From Bacteroidota bacterium (GTDB lineage Bacteria; Bacteroidota; Ignavibacteria; Ignavibacteriales; Melioribacteraceae): 64,000 nucleotides of DNA. Position 1 is the first letter of the stretch; each line of letters begins with the position of its first letter. Shown here one piece after another: positions 62,584-64,000 of this stretch. Made by a program: the position numbers and the translations under genes. The notes beneath the pieces were generated by a model. The model had not been told where the DNA came from, made no database searches, and saw only the letters and a list, made by a program, of their open reading frames with translations. The DNA lies in assembly GCA_018818165.1 (NCBI GenBank), contig JAHISP010000060.1, forward strand, positions 1 through 64,000, in the 5' to 3' direction.

Positions 62584-62884
62584 TAAATACAATTTAACCC
62601 TAATTTGTCATTAGAAAACGACTATATTTTCGTAACTTATTGATATTAAATGTGTTAAGGGAATATAGTTCTTATAAAGTCAGTAATTTTTTATCATATT
62701 ATTTTTAGCAGAAAATGACCATTTTTTGTAAGTCTAACTTATTGTATCAGAATAAGTTAACCGATGTTTTTTCTAATGACCGTCATTAGAGATTTATTCC
62801 TATCGACAAATCTGGGTTTAATTACCAAATAATCGATTAACACCACTTTTCATTTCATAAACCGATATTTTTTACTCTAAAAAA
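62584..62884. repeat. Convergent gap with inverted and direct repeats
   Basis: GTCATTAGAAAA (62607-62618) recurs inverted as TTTTCTAATGAC (62769-62780), and a perfect 19-bp dyad TCTAATGAC-C-GTCATTAGA sits at 62772-62790. TAACTTATTG occurs at 62633 and again at 62735, where it forms a 9-bp hairpin with AATAAGTTA (62751-62759). The repeats occupy most of the 301-bp gap between two convergent genes. It could be a small inverted-repeat element or an unusual bidirectional terminator. Confidence 0.55.
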
Positions 62885-64000
62885 TCATTTTAAAGTTACA
62901 ACCATCAATGTAATATCATCGGATTGTTCAGCGCCATTGGCGAAGTTTATAATATCTTTAATAATTAATTCGGTACTTTCTTTAGCCGTCAAATTTTGAA
63001 TTTTTCCAAGCATATTTTCTAAACGGTAATAATCATAAATATTTCCATCCTTATCCATTGCTTCATTAACGCCATCGGTATAAAGGATAAATTTATCACC
63101 TTGTTTCATTTGGTAAAAGCTGGATGTATAAGGTTTCAAATCAAACAAGCCCAAAGCCATTCCGTGTCTATCTTTTAGAGGAGTAATTTCGCCACTATTT
63201 GAGACAATATAAGCTGGATTATGACCAGCGCTTGTAAATTCCATAGTTTTGGTCTTGAGGTCAATAATGCACAAAAGCAGAGTTACAAAAAGCTGACTAT
63301 CGTTATTTTGCATTAAATCGCGATTAATTTGATCAATAATTACAGAGCTTGTAATTCCTTTAGTGATTTTGGAACGAATTAATGTTCTTGTAACCGCCAT
63401 AAATAATGAAGCTGGAACACCTTTTCCTGCAACATCACCAACAAGCACAACAATTTTTTCATCATCAATAAAAAAGAAATCGTACAAATCTCCACCAACT
63501 TCTTTAGCAGAATCCAAAATTGCAAATAAATCCACATCATCTCTTTCTGGAAAAGGTGGAAATATTTTTGGAACCATATCCATTTGAATTTTATGAGCAA
63601 TTCTTAATTCGCTTTGCATTTTTTCTTTTTCAGCAGTAGTTTCTTTTAGATTTATTATGTAATTATTTAGCTCAAACTGCATTTGCTTAAATGAATTGAA
63701 AAGTTCTTCTATTTCATCTTTTGAGTTTATTTCTGGAAGTTTTGAATTAAATTTACCCGAACCAATTTCATTAGCCGCAATGGCAAAAAGATTAAGTGGT
63801 TTAGTCATTTTTTTAGAAACTGTAGTTATTGTAACTATTATAAATATTAATCCCAAAAATCCAATTATAACAATTATAAGTGAAAGATTATTTAAATCAG
63901 CATAAAGTTCCTTATCAGGAAAAATTATACCAAGTGACCAATTGTTAGAATTAAAAGGAGTGTAATAAATTCTTGAATCATCTTTGATAGTAACACCATT
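62885..64000 (-). CDS. RsbU-like PP2C phosphatase with HAMP and membrane sensor (5' end outside window)
   Basis: The visible C-terminal 371 residues begin in an extracytoplasmic sensor end (YYTPFNSNNWSLGIIFPDKE), typical of a Cache domain, continue through one helix (LSLIIVIIGFLGLIFIIVTI), a HAMP domain (KPLNLFAIAANEIGSGKF), a coiled-coil linker, and a SpoIIE-type PP2C domain: DLFAILDSAKEVGGDLYDFF, VLVGDVAGKGVPASLFMA, TSAGHNPAYI, FILYTDGVNEAM and EQSDDITLMVV, with the metal aspartates present. It would dephosphorylate a STAS anti-anti-sigma protein in response to an outside signal. The convergent RsbW-like gene may encode its counterpart kinase. The start lies beyond 64000. Confidence 0.92.
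   Translation of the reverse strand, partial: NGVTIKDDSRIYYTPFNSNNWSLGIIFPDKELYADLNNLSLIIVIIGFLGLIFIIVTITTVSKKMTKPLNLFAIAANEIGSGKFNSKLPEINSKDEIEELFNSFKQMQFELNNYIINLKETTAEKEKMQSELRIAHKIQMDMVPKIFPPFPERDDVDLFAILDSAKEVGGDLYDFFFIDDEKIVVLVGDVAGKGVPASLFMAVTRTLIRSKITKGITSSVIIDQINRDLMQNNDSQLFVTLLLCIIDLKTKTMEFTSAGHNPAYIVSNSGEITPLKDRHGMALGLFDLKPYTSSFYQMKQGDKFILYTDGVNEAMDKDGNIYDYYRLENMLGKIQNLTAKESTELIIKDIINFANGAEQSDDITLMVVTLK

Overview
The window reads as chromosome of a low-GC member of the Bacteroidota/Chlorobi (FCB) group, most likely Ignavibacteria. The evidence is a type IX secretion (T9SS) sortase PorU next to PorV, several proteins ending in T9SS C-terminal sorting domains with the [11 protein letters not shown]-type start, an HU-CCDC81/SPOR fusion protein, and a Bacteroidota-type promoter (TTG, 20 bp, TAnnTTTG) in front of the only tRNA. 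There are no rRNA genes, phage genes, complete insertion sequences or CRISPR arrays.

Layout. 1-5500 (minus): the start of a bacterial-microcompartment (BMC) domain protein with a 13-residue repeat tail, then ruvX, a bifunctional RelA/SpoT protein, upp and der. 5700-6250: a type II toxin-antitoxin pair with its own promoter and palindromic operator. 6500-10250: two outer-membrane beta-barrel candidates around the ABC-F ATPase EttA. 10556-15958: a complete Rnf operon (rnfC-D-G-E-A-B) plus an RseC-like gene. 16000-28400 (minus): an envelope and secretion block with a DUF5683-like protein, a metallopeptidase/propeller/barrel chimera, and the operon porU-porV-(inactive M6-like protein). 28750-31430 (minus): a membrane protein, an HD protein, nth and a [2Fe-2S] protein. 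31745-33561 (plus): a propeller protein and two membrane proteins. 33600-41500 (minus): a six-gene envelope cluster (TPR protein, OM barrel, HU/SPOR protein, ExbB, ExbD, TonB). 41800-46000: an OM barrel, a TPR lipid-exposed or periplasmic protein, tRNA-Leu(GAG), and an ECF sigma/anti-sigma/LTXXQ-type module with a divergent LTXXQ gene. 46038-48197 (minus): bcp and a three-gene set that fits tetrahydrobiopterin synthesis. 48264-53291: a very large GH13 protein, a thioesterase and an internally duplicated protein. 53300-54010: a repeat-rich region. 53982-61977 (minus): a surface locus with a lytic-transglycosylase-like protein, a giant beta-helix T9SS cargo, a propeller protein, a papain-fold lipoprotein and an S1/P1 nuclease with a T9SS tail. 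62100-64000: an RsbW-like kinase facing an RsbU-like phosphatase that runs off the window.

The genes fit an envelope-centred lifestyle: Rnf supplies ion-coupled ferredoxin:NAD oxidoreduction, the ExbB/ExbD/TonB cluster energises the outer membrane, PorU/PorV process and anchor secreted cargo of which at least three examples lie here, and the ECF module probably watches envelope stress.

The most interesting points are: the BMC shell protein with a repetitive acidic tail; an M6-like protein in the porUV operon that has lost its zinc-binding motif; an RnfB whose second ferredoxin module keeps exactly the four cysteines of one cluster; an identical ECF-type promoter (AAC-N18-GTCAAAGCA) on both sides of the sigma-factor divide; the folE/PTPS/SDR operon; and several non-coding repeat elements (a 133-bp inverted-repeat element, a nested inverted-repeat element, an 11-copy 21-bp minisatellite).
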